Source: Castellaniella sp. S9 (lineage in GTDB: Bacteria > Pseudomonadota > Gammaproteobacteria > Burkholderiales > Burkholderiaceae_B). From it: a DNA stretch of 64,000 bases. A program made the position numbers and the translations under genes. Location of the stretch: positions 308,425-372,424 of the forward strand of contig NZ_JAPFGD010000002.1 in assembly GCF_027257175.1 (NCBI RefSeq). Direction: 5' to 3'. Below the pieces are notes generated by a model. That model was not told the DNA's origin, did no database searches, and saw only the letters and a program-made list of their open reading frames with translations. This document shows, piece by piece, positions 17,012-26,287 of the stretch. The stretch's first letter is position 1; each line of letters opens with the position of its first letter.

Positions 17012-20002
17012 ATGAGTTCCGAATTGGTGAATGAATCAGGCCCGCATGTGGGTCGCCGCGCACTGCGCGTCGAGGACGCGGCCCTGTTGACCGGTCGGGG
17101 ACACTATGCGGATGACGTCGGCGTCAAACCCGGCACGCTGCAGGCTGCGATCCTGCGCGCGCCGCATGCCCATGCGGAAATCGTGTCTATCGATACGGCG
17201 GCCGCGGAACAGCTGCCCGGCGTGCGGGCCGTGCTCACGGGTGCGGACGTCCGGCAATGGGCGGCGCCGTTTCCCGTCGGCGTGCACCAGCCCATGGAGC
17301 ATTGGTGCATGGCCATCGACAAAGTGCGTTACGTCGGGGAACCTGTCGCGGTCGTGATCGCCGAGGACCGATACCTGGCGGAGGACGCGCTGGATTTTGT
17401 GGAGGTCCAATACCGCCAGTTGCCGGCCGCCGTCGACCCCGAGGCCGCGGCGGGCGCGCAGGCGCCCGTGCTGCACGAGGCGGTGGGCTCCAATGTGGTC
17501 ACCGACCGGCATTTTTCCTACGGCGATCCCGACGCGGCCTTCGAGGCCGCGGAACACTGCGTGTCCCTGACGATCCACTACCCACGCAACTCGACGACGC
17601 CGATCGAGGGGTTCGTCGTCGTGGCCGAATACCTGGCGGGTGGCGAAGGCTACGATGTGCTGTCGAACTTCCAGGGGCCGTTTGCCATCCATACGGTGGT
17701 CGCGCGCGCCTTGAAGGTCGGCAGCTCGAGGCTGCGCCTGCGCTTCGTCAAGGACTCGGGCGGCAGCTTTGGCGTCAAGCAGGCGGTCTCGACCTACGTG
17801 GCCCTGCTGTGCCTGGCGGCGCGCAAGGCCGGGGCGCCCGTCAAATGGGTGGAAGACCGCTACGAGCACCTGATGGCCTCGGCCGCCGCCCCGAACCGGG
17901 TCACGACGATCGAGGCCGCGGTGCAGGCCGACGGCACCCTGGCCGCCCTGCGCTATGACCAGATGGACGATTGCGGCGCCTATCTGCGCGCCCCGGAACC
18001 GGCCACGCTGTATCGGATGCACGGCATCATGACGGGGGCCTATCGGGTGCGCAACCTGGCGGTGCGCAACCGGGTCGTACTGACCAACAAGACGCCCAGC
18101 GCCCTGGTGCGCGGCTTCGGCGGGCCCCAGATGTACTTCGCGCTGGAGCGCCTGATGCAGCGCATCGCGGTCGAACTGGACCTCGATCCGCTGGAGGTGA
18201 TCCGGCGCAACCTGATCCAGCCCGATGCATTCCCGTATCGCGCGCCCGCCGGCGCCCTCATCGGCTCGGGCAATTACCAGGAATCGCTGGCCCTGGCGGT
18301 CGGCCGCGGCAACCTGGACGAATTGCTGCAGCGCCGCCAGGCTGCGCGCGCGGCCGGCCGGCTGTACGGCATCGGCTACGCCGCCGTCGTCGAGCCGTCC
18401 ATTTCCAATATGGGCTATATCACGACCGTCATGACGGCCGAGGCGCGCGCCAAGGCGGGCCCCAAGAACGGCGCGATCGCCAGCGCGACCGTCAGCGTCG
18501 ATCCGCTGGGCTGTGTGACGGTGATCATCGACTCCGTCCCCGGGGGCCAGGGGCACCGCACGGCCACCGCCCAGGTCGTGGCCGATGTGCTGGGCCTGGC
18601 GCCCGAGGACATCATCGTCAACACCGAGCTGGACACGCAAAAGGATGCCTGGTCGATCGCGGCGGGGAACTACTCCAGCCGTTTTGCCGGCGCTGTCGCC
18701 GGCAGCGTCCATGTGGCCGCCCTGCGGATCCGCGAAAAAATGGCGCAGATCGCCGCCGATACCCTGCAGGCGCCGCCGGACACGATACAGTTCGCCGGCG
18801 GCACGCTCTATTCCAGCGAGGCGCCCGATCGCCGCTTGCGTTTCCATCGCGTGGCGGGCCTGACGCATTGGTCGCCCGGTTCACTGCCCGCCGATATGCA
18901 GCCGGGCCTGCGCGAAACGGTCTTCTGGTCGCCGCCTCAGGCCGAGGCGCCCGATGACAAGGACGTGATCAACAGTTCCGCGGCTTATGGATTCATTTTT
19001 GATATTTGCGCCGTGGAAGTGGATCGCGCCACCGGGCAGGTACGCATCGACCGCTACGTGACCTCCCATGATGCCGGCTGCCTGCTGAATCCCGCCCTGG
19101 CCGAGGGCCAGATACGGGGGGGATTCGCCCAAGGCCTGGGGGCGGCCCTGCTCGAGGAGTACCGGTACGGGGCCGACGGCAGCTTCCTGTCCGGCACCTT
19201 GGCGGATTACCTGATGCCCACCGCCTGCGAGGTGCCGGAGCCCATCATCGTGCACCTCGAAACCCCGTCGCCCTACACGCCCCTGGGCGCCAAGGGCATC
19301 GGCGAGGGCAACAACATGAGCACGCCGGTGTGCATCGCCAATGCGGTGGCCGATGCCTTGGGGGTGGCCGATGTCCGCTTGCCGCTCACGCCCTCGCGCG
19401 TGCATGCGCTGCTGGCCGAGCCGGAACCCGAGCCCCCGTCGGCCGAGGCGTCCCGCGCCCCGGCGGCGTCGGCCGACGGCAGCCGCGCGGGGCGCGATAC
19501 GCTGCGCATGTCCGGTACGGTGCAACTGGCCGCGCCCCCCGAACGGGTCTATGCCGTCCTGATGGATCCGGATGCGCTGGCCAGCGTCATCCCGGGGTGC
19601 CATGCCCTGGAACAGGTGGATGAGCACACCTACCGTGCGGAAGTCACGATCGGGATCGGCGTCGTCAAGGCGCGCTACCAGGCGCAGGTCACCCTCAGCG
19701 ACCTCGATCCGCCGCATGGCCTGTCGCTGGGCGGCAAGGGCATGAGCGCCCTGGGAACGGCGCAGGGCAGCGGCACCGTGCGTCTCGAGCCGATGGCGGG
19801 AGGCACCCGCCTGGCATACGACTATGACATCGCGGTCAGCGGCAAGGTCGCGGCCGTCGGCAGCCGCATGCTCGAAGGGGCCGCCAAGGTCATCCTGCAG
19901 CAGCTCTTCGAGCGGCTGGGCCGCAAGGCGTCCGGTGAAACGATCGTCGCCCGTCCGTCCTGGTGGCGCCGCTTGCTGGCATTTCTGGGGATAGGCCGAT
20001 GA
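17012..20002 (+). CDS. Molybdenum hydroxylase large subunit fused to CoxG-like SRPBCC domain
   Basis: A 996-residue protein. Residues about 12-780 are a xanthine dehydrogenase/CO dehydrogenase-type molybdopterin subunit: VRGFGGPQM (from R367) in the active-site loop, GQGHRTATAQ in the cofactor site, and GAKGIGEGN with the catalytic Glu765. The loop is not the AYxCSFR of true CO dehydrogenase, so a hydroxylase of an organic (N-heterocyclic, aromatic or CoA-bound) substrate is likelier. After an Ala/Pro linker, residues about 832-985 form a CoxG-like SRPBCC domain (SGTVQLAAPPERVYAVLMD). CoxG is normally a separate protein that anchors the enzyme or carries ligand. Start chosen at ATG 17012; ATG 16973 is possible. 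Confidence 0.85.
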   Translation: MSSELVNESGPHVGRRALRVEDAALLTGRGHYADDVGVKPGTLQAAILRAPHAHAEIVSIDTAAAEQLPGVRAVLTGADVRQWAAPFPVGVHQPMEHWCMAIDKVRYVGEPVAVVIAEDRYLAEDALDFVEVQYRQLPAAVDPEAAAGAQAPVLHEAVGSNVVTDRHFSYGDPDAAFEAAEHCVSLTIHYPRNSTTPIEGFVVVAEYLAGGEGYDVLSNFQGPFAIHTVVARALKVGSSRLRLRFVKDSGGSFGVKQAVSTYVALLCLAARKAGAPVKWVEDRYEHLMASAAAPNRVTTIEAAVQADGTLAALRYDQMDDCGAYLRAPEPATLYRMHGIMTGAYRVRNLAVRNRVVLTNKTPSALVRGFGGPQMYFALERLMQRIAVELDLDPLEVIRRNLIQPDAFPYRAPAGALIGSGNYQESLALAVGRGNLDELLQRRQAARAAGRLYGIGYAAVVEPSISNMGYITTVMTAEARAKAGPKNGAIASATVSVDPLGCVTVIIDSVPGGQGHRTATAQVVADVLGLAPEDIIVNTELDTQKDAWSIAAGNYSSRFAGAVAGSVHVAALRIREKMAQIAADTLQAPPDTIQFAGGTLYSSEAPDRRLRFHRVAGLTHWSPGSLPADMQPGLRETVFWSPPQAEAPDDKDVINSSAAYGFIFDICAVEVDRATGQVRIDRYVTSHDAGCLLNPALAEGQIRGGFAQGLGAALLEEYRYGADGSFLSGTLADYLMPTACEVPEPIIVHLETPSPYTPLGAKGIGEGNNMSTPVCIANAVADALGVADVRLPLTPSRVHALLAEPEPEPPSAEASRAPAASADGSRAGRDTLRMSGTVQLAAPPERVYAVLMDPDALASVIPGCHALEQVDEHTYRAEVTIGIGVVKARYQAQVTLSDLDPPHGLSLGGKGMSALGTAQGSGTVRLEPMAGGTRLAYDYDIAVSGKVAAVGSRMLEGAAKVILQQLFERLGRKASGETIVARPSWWRRLLAFLGIGR

Positions 20003-20829
20003 AGCCCAGTGCTTTCGATTACGTACGCGCGGACCGCGTACAGGATATTTTCGACGCCTTCGGGCACTACGGCGCGGAGGCACGGATCCTGGCCGGCGGG
20101 CAATCCCTGATGGCCATGGTCAACTATCGGCTGGCGCGTCCCAAAGCGCTGGTCGACATCTCCCGCTGTGCCGAGCTGGATTACATGCATGTCCGGGATG
20201 GGCACCTGGTCGTGGGGGCGGCGGTCACCCAGGCCAGGGTGCAGCAGCGCGAGGCGCTGGCCCGTGAGGTGCCGCTGCTGCATCTCGCGTTTCCGTACAT
20301 TTCCCATTTCCAGATCCGCAGCCGCGGCACGGTGTGCGGTTCGATCGCCCATGCGGATCCCAGCGCCGAGCTGCCCCTGTGCCTTGCGGCGCTGCAGGGC
20401 TCGGTCGTCTTGCGGTCCAAGTCCGGGCGCCGCACCCTGGCCGCGGACGCGTTCTTCACGGGCATGCTCATGACGGCCATCGAGGACGGCGAATTCATCG
20501 AGGAGGTGCGGTTCCCGCTGGCCGCCGAGGGGCAGCGCTACCGGTTCGACGAGGTGGCCCTGCGGCGCGGCGATTTCGCCATCGTCAGCCTGGCCGTGGT
20601 GGCCAGTGCCTCCGACGTCGCCCTCACCATCGGCGGGGTGGCGGACAGGCCCGTGACACGGCGCTGGCCGCGCTCCGTCGCCGGCGACTTGCCGGCCGCG
20701 CTGGCGGCATTCGCCTGGGACCTGCAGGCGCAGAGCGATCCGCACGTCAGCGCGGCCTACCGCCGCCATCTGGTTCGCACGCTGGGCCAACGACTGATTA
20801 CCGAGGTGCTCGATGAAACCGTATCGTAG
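19999..20829 (+). CDS. Molybdenum hydroxylase FAD-binding (medium) subunit, CoxM-like
   Basis: A 276-residue flavoprotein subunit. The FAD-binding text LAGGQSLMAM (around residue 33) and RGTVCGSIAHADPSAE match the family's two FAD loops. It passes electrons from the iron-sulfur subunit to an acceptor. The ATG at 19999 sits in an ATGA overlap with the large-subunit stop, and its end overlaps the small subunit by 17 bases, so all three subunits are translationally coupled. Confidence 0.9.
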   Translation: MKPSAFDYVRADRVQDIFDAFGHYGAEARILAGGQSLMAMVNYRLARPKALVDISRCAELDYMHVRDGHLVVGAAVTQARVQQREALAREVPLLHLAFPYISHFQIRSRGTVCGSIAHADPSAELPLCLAALQGSVVLRSKSGRRTLAADAFFTGMLMTAIEDGEFIEEVRFPLAAEGQRYRFDEVALRRGDFAIVSLAVVASASDVALTIGGVADRPVTRRWPRSVAGDLPAALAAFAWDLQAQSDPHVSAAYRRHLVRTLGQRLITEVLDETVS

Positions 20830-21349
20830 CGACGCATTGCAAACCATCGGCCTGATCCTGAACGGCCGCGAACGCAGCGCCCGGGCGACGCCGCGCATGC
20901 TCCTGTCCGATTTCCTGCGGCATGCGCTGGGGGCCACGGGCGTGCATGTCGGCTGCGAACACGGGGTTTGCGGCGCCTGCACCGTGCAGGTCGACGGCGT
21001 GCCGGCGCGTTCCTGCCTGATGCTCGCGGTGCAGGCCGAAGGGCGCTCGATAGAAACCGTCGAGGGCCTGAACCGCGACTGCGCCGTCGAGCTCACGGAC
21101 CTGCAGCAGGCATTCAAGGACCACCATGCGCTGCAGTGCGGCTTTTGCACGGCGGGCATCCTGATGTCCAGCGATGCGTACCTGAGGCAGGAGCCCTGTC
21201 CGGATGAGGCGCAGCTGCGCGACATGCTGTCCGGCCACTTATGCCGCTGCACCGGCTACACCAACATCGTGCAGGCGCTCCAGGCCGTCGTGGCGCAGCG
21301 AAACGGGATCAAGAAGGAGGAGGACGAGAATGTTCGATCTGGGTCGTAG
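20813..21349 (+). CDS. Molybdenum hydroxylase 2Fe-2S (small) subunit, CoxS-like
   Basis: A 178-residue protein with both expected [2Fe-2S] sites: Cys48, Cys53, Cys56 and Cys68 (plant-ferredoxin type) and Cys109, Cys112, Cys144 and Cys146 (CGFC and CRC). It carries electrons from the molybdenum centre to FAD. With its neighbours it makes the complete heterotrimer. Its last 20 bases overlap the start of the CoA ligase gene and include that gene's ribosome binding site. Confidence 0.93.
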   Translation: MKPYRSDALQTIGLILNGRERSARATPRMLLSDFLRHALGATGVHVGCEHGVCGACTVQVDGVPARSCLMLAVQAEGRSIETVEGLNRDCAVELTDLQQAFKDHHALQCGFCTAGILMSSDAYLRQEPCPDEAQLRDMLSGHLCRCTGYTNIVQALQAVVAQRNGIKKEEDENVRSGS

Positions 21350-22847
21350 CTTCGTAGCATCCGTTGAACGCAGCCCTGACGCACTGGCCATCGTGGATGG
21401 CGATCTACGCCTGAGCTATGGGGAGTGGTTCGAAAAGATCCGCAGGATCGAAGGCGGGTTGGGCCGGCTCGGCATCGGGCACGGGGATCGCGTCATGGCC
21501 ATCATGCAGAATCGCTGGGAGATGGCCAGCCTGCACTGGGCGTGCCAGTTGCTGGGCGCGGTCATGACGCCCCTGAACTGGCGGGCCAAGCCCGACGAGG
21601 TGGATTACTGCCTGCAGTATTCCGAATCGCGCGCGATCGTCTACGAGGATGTGTCTGCGGATGCCGTCCAGGGCGCGTCTTCCGCGGACAGTGTGCCCAG
21701 GATCGCGCTGGACGGCGCCGCAGGCGCGACCCTGGGCTTCGAGGAATTGCTGGAGGCGGCCCCCGCGGCGGACCTGATCCACGCGCAAGCGCAGGACTGG
21801 TCGCTGATGCTGTTTACGTCCGGCACCACGGGACGCCCCAAGGGCGTGCCGCGCCGCCACCAGCACGAGCGCTCCGCCGCCTTGGCGCACATCGCGCAGA
21901 ACCTGTATGCGCGCGGCGAGCGGACTTTAGGGGTCATGCCGCTCTATCACACCATGGGCGTGCGCTCGCTGCTGGCCATGTCCATTCTGAACGGCTGCTT
22001 CGTCTGCGTGCGCAAGTTTGACGTGCCCCTGGCCTTGCGTTCCATCCAGCAGGAAAAGATCACCAACCTGTACCTCGTGCCCACGCTGTACCACGACATC
22101 GTCCAGCATCCGGATCTGGCGGCGACCGACATCAGCTCGGTGCGCAAGCTCGGATACGCGGGCGCTTCCATGACGGCGGCCCTGGTCAAGCGCCTGCAGG
22201 AGGTCTTTCAGCCCGAGCTGTTCGTCAATCACTACGGGTCCTCCGAGGTCTACACCTGCACCATAGAACCCGATGTCGTCAGCAAACCGGGCAGCGCGGG
22301 GAAGTCCGCGCTGAACCAGCGCATCCGCGTCATCAAATACGGCTCGGATGATATGGACGAGCTCGCCGCGATCGGCGAGGAAGGCCCGATCGCCGCGGAT
22401 CTGGCCGGGGACGAGGCCTTCGAAGGCTATTGGCGGCGCCCCGATGCGGACGCCAAGGCGATACGCGGCGGCTGGTTCCTGACCGGCGACCTGGGCTACT
22501 ACGATGAGGATGGCGACTTGTTCGTGACGGGCCGGGTGGACGACATGATCGTCAGCGGCGGGGAGAACATATCGCCCACCGATATCGAGAGCCTGCTGTC
22601 GCTGCATCCCGCCGTCGACGAGGTGGCCGTCGTCGGCCTGCCCGACGAGCGCTGGGGCGAAAAGGTCACCGCGTTCGTCAAGGTCAAGGCCGAGGTGAGT
22701 CCCGAGGAACTGGACGCCTATTGCCGCTCGTCGAGCCTGCCCAATTTCAAGCGTCCGCGCGGCTACGTCTTCGTGGACGAGATGCCCAAATCGCCCGTCG
22801 GCAAGATTCTGCGCCGGGTGATCAAGGAAAAGCATGCCCGCGCATGA
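21330..22847 (+). CDS. AMP-forming acyl-CoA synthetase (ligase)
   Basis: A 505-residue ANL-family enzyme. Motifs in order: the P-loop FTSGTTGRPKG (about residue 160), HYGSSE (A5 region), TGDLGYYDEDG, GRVDDMIVSGGENI, and the C-terminal lysine in SPVGKILRR. It would convert a carboxylic acid, ATP and CoA to an acyl-CoA. The start at 21330 is preceded by AAGGAGG (21314-21320). It follows the molybdenum hydroxylase and precedes an enoyl-CoA hydratase, suggesting that the hydroxylase acts on the acid or its CoA ester. Similar to aromatic/cyclic acid CoA ligases; substrate unknown. Confidence 0.9.
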   Translation: MFDLGRSFVASVERSPDALAIVDGDLRLSYGEWFEKIRRIEGGLGRLGIGHGDRVMAIMQNRWEMASLHWACQLLGAVMTPLNWRAKPDEVDYCLQYSESRAIVYEDVSADAVQGASSADSVPRIALDGAAGATLGFEELLEAAPAADLIHAQAQDWSLMLFTSGTTGRPKGVPRRHQHERSAALAHIAQNLYARGERTLGVMPLYHTMGVRSLLAMSILNGCFVCVRKFDVPLALRSIQQEKITNLYLVPTLYHDIVQHPDLAATDISSVRKLGYAGASMTAALVKRLQEVFQPELFVNHYGSSEVYTCTIEPDVVSKPGSAGKSALNQRIRVIKYGSDDMDELAAIGEEGPIAADLAGDEAFEGYWRRPDADAKAIRGGWFLTGDLGYYDEDGDLFVTGRVDDMIVSGGENISPTDIESLLSLHPAVDEVAVVGLPDERWGEKVTAFVKVKAEVSPEELDAYCRSSSLPNFKRPRGYVFVDEMPKSPVGKILRRVIKEKHARA

Positions 22848-22879
22848 TTCTTAATTTTCACCAAACCTAGGCAAATACA

Positions 22880-23662
22880 ATGGATCACACGAATCACTAC
22901 GATGGCTTCAGCGTACAGATCAACGCCGAGGCGCAGCGCGCCGACATCATCCTCGACCGTCCTCCCCTCAACGTGATTTCCATGCCGCAGCGCGATCAGC
23001 TGCGCCAGGTGTTCGAGGCGCTGGACATCAATGACGCCGTGCGCATCATCGTATTGCGTGCGCAAGGGACCCATTTTTCCAGCGGTGGCGACATCAAGGG
23101 CTTCCTGGCCGCATCGCCGGAGCATGTCTCCAAGCTGGCCTGGAATGTCGCGGCGCCGTACCGCTGCAGCAAGCCCGTGATCGCCGCCAACCGCGGCTAT
23201 TGCTTCGGCGTCGGATTCGAACTGTCTCTGGCATGCGATTTTCGCATCGTCACGAACACGACCCAGTACGCACTGCCTGAACAGAAGCTGGGACAAATCC
23301 CGGGTTCCGGCGGTTCCGCGCGCTTGCAGAAAATGATCGGCATCACGCGCACCAAGGACGTGGTCATGCGCTCGCGCCGCATATCGGGGGAACAGGCGTA
23401 TGACTGGGGGATCGCCACGCAGTGCGTGGATGACGCCCAGCTCGAGGAGGCGACGGACGCCATGGCGCGCGAACTCCTGGCGTTCTCGCCGCTGGCGCAG
23501 CGCACGGCCAAGAAACTGCTGAACGATACGGACGATGCCAGCTTGTCCACGGCCATCGAGCTCGAGGGCCACTGCTACAGCCGCCTGCGTTCCTCCGAGG
23601 ATTTCCGCGAGGGCGTGGAGGCCTTCCATGGCAAGCGGCCGGCGGTCTTTCGCGGAGTCTAG
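22880..23662 (+). CDS. Enoyl-CoA hydratase/isomerase family protein
   Basis: A 260-residue crotonase-fold protein. The oxyanion-hole text SSGGDIKGF lies at 67-75, and both acidic residues of crotonase are retained (Glu114 in GFELSLACD and Glu134 in PEQKLGQIPGSGG), so hydratase activity is plausible; ring-opening hydrolases of the same fold are alternatives. It starts 32 bases after the CoA ligase. It would act on the unsaturated CoA ester produced by earlier steps. Last gene of the molybdenum-hydroxylase operon, convergent with the AraC gene. Confidence 0.9.
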   Translation: MDHTNHYDGFSVQINAEAQRADIILDRPPLNVISMPQRDQLRQVFEALDINDAVRIIVLRAQGTHFSSGGDIKGFLAASPEHVSKLAWNVAAPYRCSKPVIAANRGYCFGVGFELSLACDFRIVTNTTQYALPEQKLGQIPGSGGSARLQKMIGITRTKDVVMRSRRISGEQAYDWGIATQCVDDAQLEEATDAMARELLAFSPLAQRTAKKLLNDTDDASLSTAIELEGHCYSRLRSSEDFREGVEAFHGKRPAVFRGV

Positions 23663-23692
23663 TTCACGGCACCGGCGTGCCGCCGGGCTGGC

Positions 23693-24556
23693 TCAGGGGG
23701 CCTTGTTCGCCTGGTAGACGTCGACCACCTGGCGGTACTGGCTGGGCAGCACCCCGGTGTGCTGCTGGAAAAAACGCGTGAAATGGCTTTGCGCGTTGAA
23801 CCCCAGGTTGGCCGACAGCGTGCTCATGGACTCACGCGTGTCCGTGATGCCGTGGATGGCCGCCTCGACCCGCAGGATGTTGTTATAGAGCGTGGGCGTC
23901 AGGTTGGTCTGTTCGCGAAACAGCTTGAAGAAGTGGGCGCGCGACAGGCACGCCTCGGACGCCAGTGCCGCGGTGTCGACCTTGGAGCCCGCATTCGCCC
24001 GCATGTAGGAAATGGCGCGGCGAATCCGGGAATCATGAATGTGCGGGAAATCGTAGGCGCTGAGGTATGTCGTGCTGCGCCATTCCGAGAACGCGTCGAT
24101 CACCAGCACCATCAAATTCGACAACTGCGTCTGCAGCGCGTCGTCGCTGATCTGCCCGCCGTACAGCATCGTCGTGGCCAGGCTCTCGGACAGCGCCCGG
24201 ATCTGCGGCGGCAGATGCACGCAGGGTTGTGGAAAAAAATTGGGCGACTGGCTGGAGATGAACGACTTGTCGATCTCGCTGAGCCAAAGGGGCTCGATGT
24301 AGAACGCCAGGATCACCGTATGCGGCGCGTTGTGGTTGTGGTGCGTGTATGCGTGAGGCTCCCAGGCGTTGATCAGGACGGCGGTGTCCGCATTCAGTGG
24401 ACAGTATTTGTTGCCCACCCGAAAAAAGGTGTCGGAGCCACCCACTTTGATCAGCACATGGCATTGGGAATGCGCATGGTTCACCAGCGGATGGTCCATG
24501 TTGAGCAGGGCGATGCGTCCAAATTGCCCCTGGAGAACCCGGATAGCGGATGACAT
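23693..24556 (-). CDS. AraC-family transcriptional regulator
   Basis: A 287-residue regulator with a cupin-like N-terminal sensing domain (HAHSQCHVLIK and following) and a C-terminal double helix-turn-helix (RIRRAISYMRANAG through the LSRAHFFKLFREQT helix to FTRFFQQHTGVLPSQYR). The start at 24556 was chosen for GAGG 6 bases upstream; in-frame starts at 24574 or further up lack this. It converges on the hydratase gene 30 bases away and diverges from modA, so it may regulate the molybdenum-hydroxylase operon or a nearby transporter. Confidence 0.9.
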   Translation of the reverse strand: MSSAIRVLQGQFGRIALLNMDHPLVNHAHSQCHVLIKVGGSDTFFRVGNKYCPLNADTAVLINAWEPHAYTHHNHNAPHTVILAFYIEPLWLSEIDKSFISSQSPNFFPQPCVHLPPQIRALSESLATTMLYGGQISDDALQTQLSNLMVLVIDAFSEWRSTTYLSAYDFPHIHDSRIRRAISYMRANAGSKVDTAALASEACLSRAHFFKLFREQTNLTPTLYNNILRVEAAIHGITDTRESMSTLSANLGFNAQSHFTRFFQQHTGVLPSQYRQVVDVYQANKAP

Positions 24557-24694
24557 TGCTGACCTCGTCGTCATGGGGAGTGACGCCGGGGCGCAATCCA
24601 GCGGACATCGCGCCCCATCACTAGCCAAAATAGTAGCACTTATGTGATGCACCGGCCTCTGTCGACGGGAGGAGGGCTGGTCGCCCCAAGATTC

Positions 24695-24727
24695 TTGTTA
24701 TCGGTATATAGTTATATATATTACGAT
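24695..24727 (+). promoter_or_regulatory. modA promoter with ModE operator (Mo-box)
   Basis: The half-sites ATCGGTATATA (24700-24710) and TATATTACGAT (24717-24727), separated by six bases, fit the known Mo-box pattern ATCGnTATATA-N6-TATATAACGAT with one clear mismatch. A candidate promoter overlaps it: TTGTTA (24695-24700), 16 bases, TATATT (24717-24722). Molybdate-loaded ModE, encoded at 26963-27811, would bind here and block modABC when molybdate is ample. Confidence 0.85.
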
Positions 24728-24753
24728 AATGTTTCGACGACAAGGAAGGAATC

Positions 24754-25503
24754 ATGCAAATTCGACGTTTGATGCTCGCGTGCGCACTCTCCTGCGTCAT
24801 GGCGCCCGCCATGGCGCAGGACCTTTTGGTTTCGGCGGCGGCCAGCCTGACAAACGCCTTCAAGGATCTGGCCGCCCAGTACCAGGCGGCGCATCCCGGG
24901 CTCCAGGTCCAGACCAATTTCGGCGCTTCCGACGTCGTGCTGCAGCAAATCATCCAGGGCGCGCCCGCCGACGTGTTCGCCTCGGCCGACCAAAAGGCGA
25001 TGGACAAGGCGGTCGAGGCCCAGGCCGTCGATCCCTCCACCCGCCGGGACTTCGTGCGCAATGAGGTGGTGCTGATCGTGCCGGCCGGCAATCCCGCCGG
25101 AATCCGTTCGCTCGAGGACCTGCATGGCGACAAGGTCACGCGCATCGCGTTCGGCAATCCGGCGTCGGTGCCGGTCGGCCGCTACACGCAGGCGGCGCTC
25201 GAGCAGTCCGGCGACTGGCAGGCGGTCCAGTCGCGCGAGATTCTGGGGCAGAACGTGCGCCAGGTCCTCAGCTACGTCGAGCGCGGCGAGGTCGATGCCG
25301 GTTTCGTATTCGCCACCGATGCCGCCCTGATGCAGGACAAGGTCTCGGTCGTCCAGTCGGTCCAGACCCCCACGCCGGTCGTCTATCCGATCGCGCTGGT
25401 CCGGCGCGAGGGCCGGGCGCCGCAGGCGCAGGGCTTCCTCGACTATGTCTTGTCGGACGCGGGCCAGTCGATATTGGCGAAGTACGGTTTCGCCAAGCCG
25501 TGA
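24754..25503 (+). CDS. modA: Molybdate ABC transporter periplasmic binding protein
   Basis: A 249-residue ModA. The Sec signal peptide ends at APAMA-Q (about residue 21), followed by LLVSAAASLTNAFKDLA, whose serines ligate the oxyanion, then NFGASDVVLQQI and GAPADVFASAD, all standard for ModA. AAGGAAGGA lies just before the ATG. It captures molybdate (or tungstate) for ModB/ModC and lies directly behind a ModE operator. Confidence 0.95.
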   Translation: MQIRRLMLACALSCVMAPAMAQDLLVSAAASLTNAFKDLAAQYQAAHPGLQVQTNFGASDVVLQQIIQGAPADVFASADQKAMDKAVEAQAVDPSTRRDFVRNEVVLIVPAGNPAGIRSLEDLHGDKVTRIAFGNPASVPVGRYTQAALEQSGDWQAVQSREILGQNVRQVLSYVERGEVDAGFVFATDAALMQDKVSVVQSVQTPTPVVYPIALVRREGRAPQAQGFLDYVLSDAGQSILAKYGFAKP

Positions 25504-25597
25504 TTCCGCGGACGGATACGCCGCCGCGGACACATACCGCCGGGCCTTGGATGGCGGCATTCGCGCGGGCGGGCGGGCGGGGCGAGGGCGTGAGGTC

Positions 25598-26287
25598 ATG
25601 AGCAGCAGCGTCTGGGTGCCTCTGCTGTTGTCGCTCAAGGTCGCCGCCTGGGCGACCCTGTTGGCGACGGTGCTGGGCGTGGCGGTGGCCTACGGCCTGT
25701 CGCTGTGGTCGTCGCGCTGGTGCGACCTGGTCGACGCCGTCCTGACCCTGCCCATGGTCCTGCCGCCGACGGTGACGGGTTATTACCTGCTGGTGCTGCT
25801 GGGCCGGCGCGGATGGCTGGGGCCCTGGCTGGCCGACATGGGGATCGAATTGGTCTTCACCTGGCAGGGGGCGGTGGTGGCCGCCTCGGTCGTGGCATTC
25901 CCCATGGTGCTGAAGGCCGCGCGTGCCGCTTTCCTGGACGTGGATCATCGCCTCGAGCAGGCGGCCTCGGTCCTGGGCGTGTCGCCCGCGGCGGTGTTCT
26001 TCCGGGTCAGCCTGCCGCTGGCCTCGCGCGGCATCCTGGCCGGGGTGCTGCTGGCGTTTGCGCGGGCGCTGGGCGAGTTCGGCGCGACCCTGATGGTGGC
26101 CGGCAGCATCCCGGGCCGGACCCAGACCCTGTCGATCGCGATCTACGAGGCCGTCCAGGCGGGCGAGGACGGCTACGCCAACTTCCTGGTCCTGGTCACC
26201 TCGGCCACCTGCATCGCGGCCCTGTGCCTGGCGGCGTGGCTGACGCCGGGCGCGGGCCGGCTGCGCAAGGCGAGGCGCGCGCCATGA
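25598..26287 (+). CDS. modB: Molybdate ABC transporter permease
   Basis: A 229-residue inner-membrane permease with five to six hydrophobic segments. TLPMVLPPTVTGYYLL (about residue 50) and RALGEFGATLMVAGSIPGRTQTLS, which holds the ATPase-contact loop, are characteristic of ModB. The start at ATG 25598 gives the normal length; the frame is open upstream but that part is out of character. A 94-base gap separates it from modA, and its stop overlaps the modC ATG by four bases. Confidence 0.93.
   Translation: MSSSVWVPLLLSLKVAAWATLLATVLGVAVAYGLSLWSSRWCDLVDAVLTLPMVLPPTVTGYYLLVLLGRRGWLGPWLADMGIELVFTWQGAVVAASVVAFPMVLKAARAAFLDVDHRLEQAASVLGVSPAAVFFRVSLPLASRGILAGVLLAFARALGEFGATLMVAGSIPGRTQTLSIAIYEAVQAGEDGYANFLVLVTSATCIAALCLAAWLTPGAGRLRKARRAP

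Noticed and set aside
17012..21349. Annotation of the molybdenum hydroxylase as aerobic CO dehydrogenase
   Set aside because: The active-site loop reads RGFGGPQ rather than AYxCSFR, and the gene order (CoA ligase, hydratase) does not suit carbon monoxide oxidation.
25705..26283. Extended N-terminus of ModC
   Set aside because: It lies inside modB in another frame; the ATG at 26284 gives a normal ATPase start and the usual ATGA overlap.
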